This document shows positions 63,871 to 64,000 of a stretch of 64,000 bases of DNA, one piece after another. Each line of letters starts with the position of its first letter. The stretch's first letter is position 1. This DNA is from Micromonospora luteifusca. GTDB lineage: Bacteria; Actinomycetota; Actinomycetes; Mycobacteriales; Micromonosporaceae. Both the position numbers and the translations under genes were made by a program. The stretch covers positions 2,408,001 to 2,472,000 of the forward strand of contig NZ_JAFBBP010000001.1 of NCBI RefSeq assembly GCF_016907275.1. Reading direction: 5' to 3'. Under the pieces are notes generated by a model. The model was given only the letters and a program-made list of their open reading frames with translations, was not told the origin of the DNA and did not search any database.

Positions 63871-63886
63871 CCGCCACGCGTGGCGG
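63871..63886 (-). terminator. Small palindrome after the MaoC-like gene
   Basis: The perfect 16-base palindrome ccgccacgcgtggcgg lies eight bases after the stop codon of the partial gene. It may be that gene's terminator. Confidence 0.4.
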
Positions 63887-63893
63887 GCCTGCT

Positions 63894-64000
63894 TCAGCGT
63901 GTCGTCCGGATGGTTGCCCGGGCCTGCGAGAGCACCTTCTCGCCCAGGCAGGTGGCGGTCACGTCGAGACGGGTGAGGCCGTCCTCGGTCACCTCACGGA
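63894..64000 (-). CDS. C-terminal end of a MaoC-like dehydratase (partial)
   Basis: Only the last 35 codons are in the window; the rest lies beyond the right edge. The translation TRLDVTATCLGEKVLSQARA fits the C-terminal strand pair of hotdog-fold MaoC/HadB-type hydroxyacyl dehydratases, and such genes commonly precede tRNA-Trp-secE in actinobacteria (family knowledge). I am unsure of the exact subunit. Confidence 0.6.
   Translation of the reverse strand, partial: REVTEDGLTRLDVTATCLGEKVLSQARATIRTTR

Overview
The window is high-GC DNA from an actinobacterium, most likely a Micromonosporaceae (Micromonospora-like) chromosome. The reasons are the strong G/C bias at third codon positions, frequent GTG and some TTG starts, an F420-type LLM oxidoreductase, the actinobacterial order tRNA-Trp/secE/nusG/rplKA/rplJL/rpoBC/rpsLG/fusA/tuf/S10/spc/alpha, and a zinc-type S14. 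I infer the genus and cannot prove it here. I see no insertion sequence, prophage, CRISPR array or rRNA gene.

Left part (1-12.5 kb): a truncated substrate-binding lipoprotein gene diverges from an ABC ATPase, LLM oxidoreductase and cupin operon. A large membrane protein with a long low-complexity tail follows. Next is a tightly overlapping thiamin operon on the minus strand, transcribed thiE-thiO-thiS-thiG-thiE2/tenI-like-thiD-thiC. A TPP riboswitch with a recognisable promoter precedes it.

Middle part (12.5-24.7 kb): a 1946-residue secreted multidomain protein (ThuA, sugar dehydrogenase, PKD, CBM6, laminin-G-like, Ig-like and FIMAH modules) and a small membrane-anchored exported protein lie on the plus strand. 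A minus-strand set follows, encoding a small-type methyltransferase, an ABC-F protein, a nucleotidyltransferase and an aldo/keto reductase. A proline-rich single-span membrane protein is divergent from that set.

Right part (24.7-64 kb): almost the whole transcription/translation supercluster runs leftwards on the minus strand. In transcription order it is: partial MaoC-like dehydratase, tRNA-Trp, secE, nusG, rplK, rplA, an ABC exporter pair, rplJ, rplL, rpoB, rpoC, two small membrane proteins, rpsL, rpsG, fusA, tuf, the S10 operon (rpsJ to rpsQ), the spc operon (rplN to rplO), secY, adk, map, a DUF1707-type membrane protein, infA, rpmJ, rpsM, rpsK, rpsD, rpoA, rplQ and truA. These genes make ribosomal proteins, the RNA polymerase core, elongation factors and the Sec translocon, so the region is mostly conserved housekeeping DNA.

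The most noteworthy signals are regulatory. Very stable hairpins sit at many gene-block boundaries inside the operons. There is a terminator-like attenuator in the rplJ leader, and TACTCT-type promoters of rpsL, rplJ and rplK are each followed almost at once by a 5'-terminal hairpin. An isolated GGTATACC palindrome lies in a convergent gap, and a perfect 24-bp inverted repeat is embedded in the end of the thiE-like gene. I found no clearly new defence, phage or biosynthetic system.
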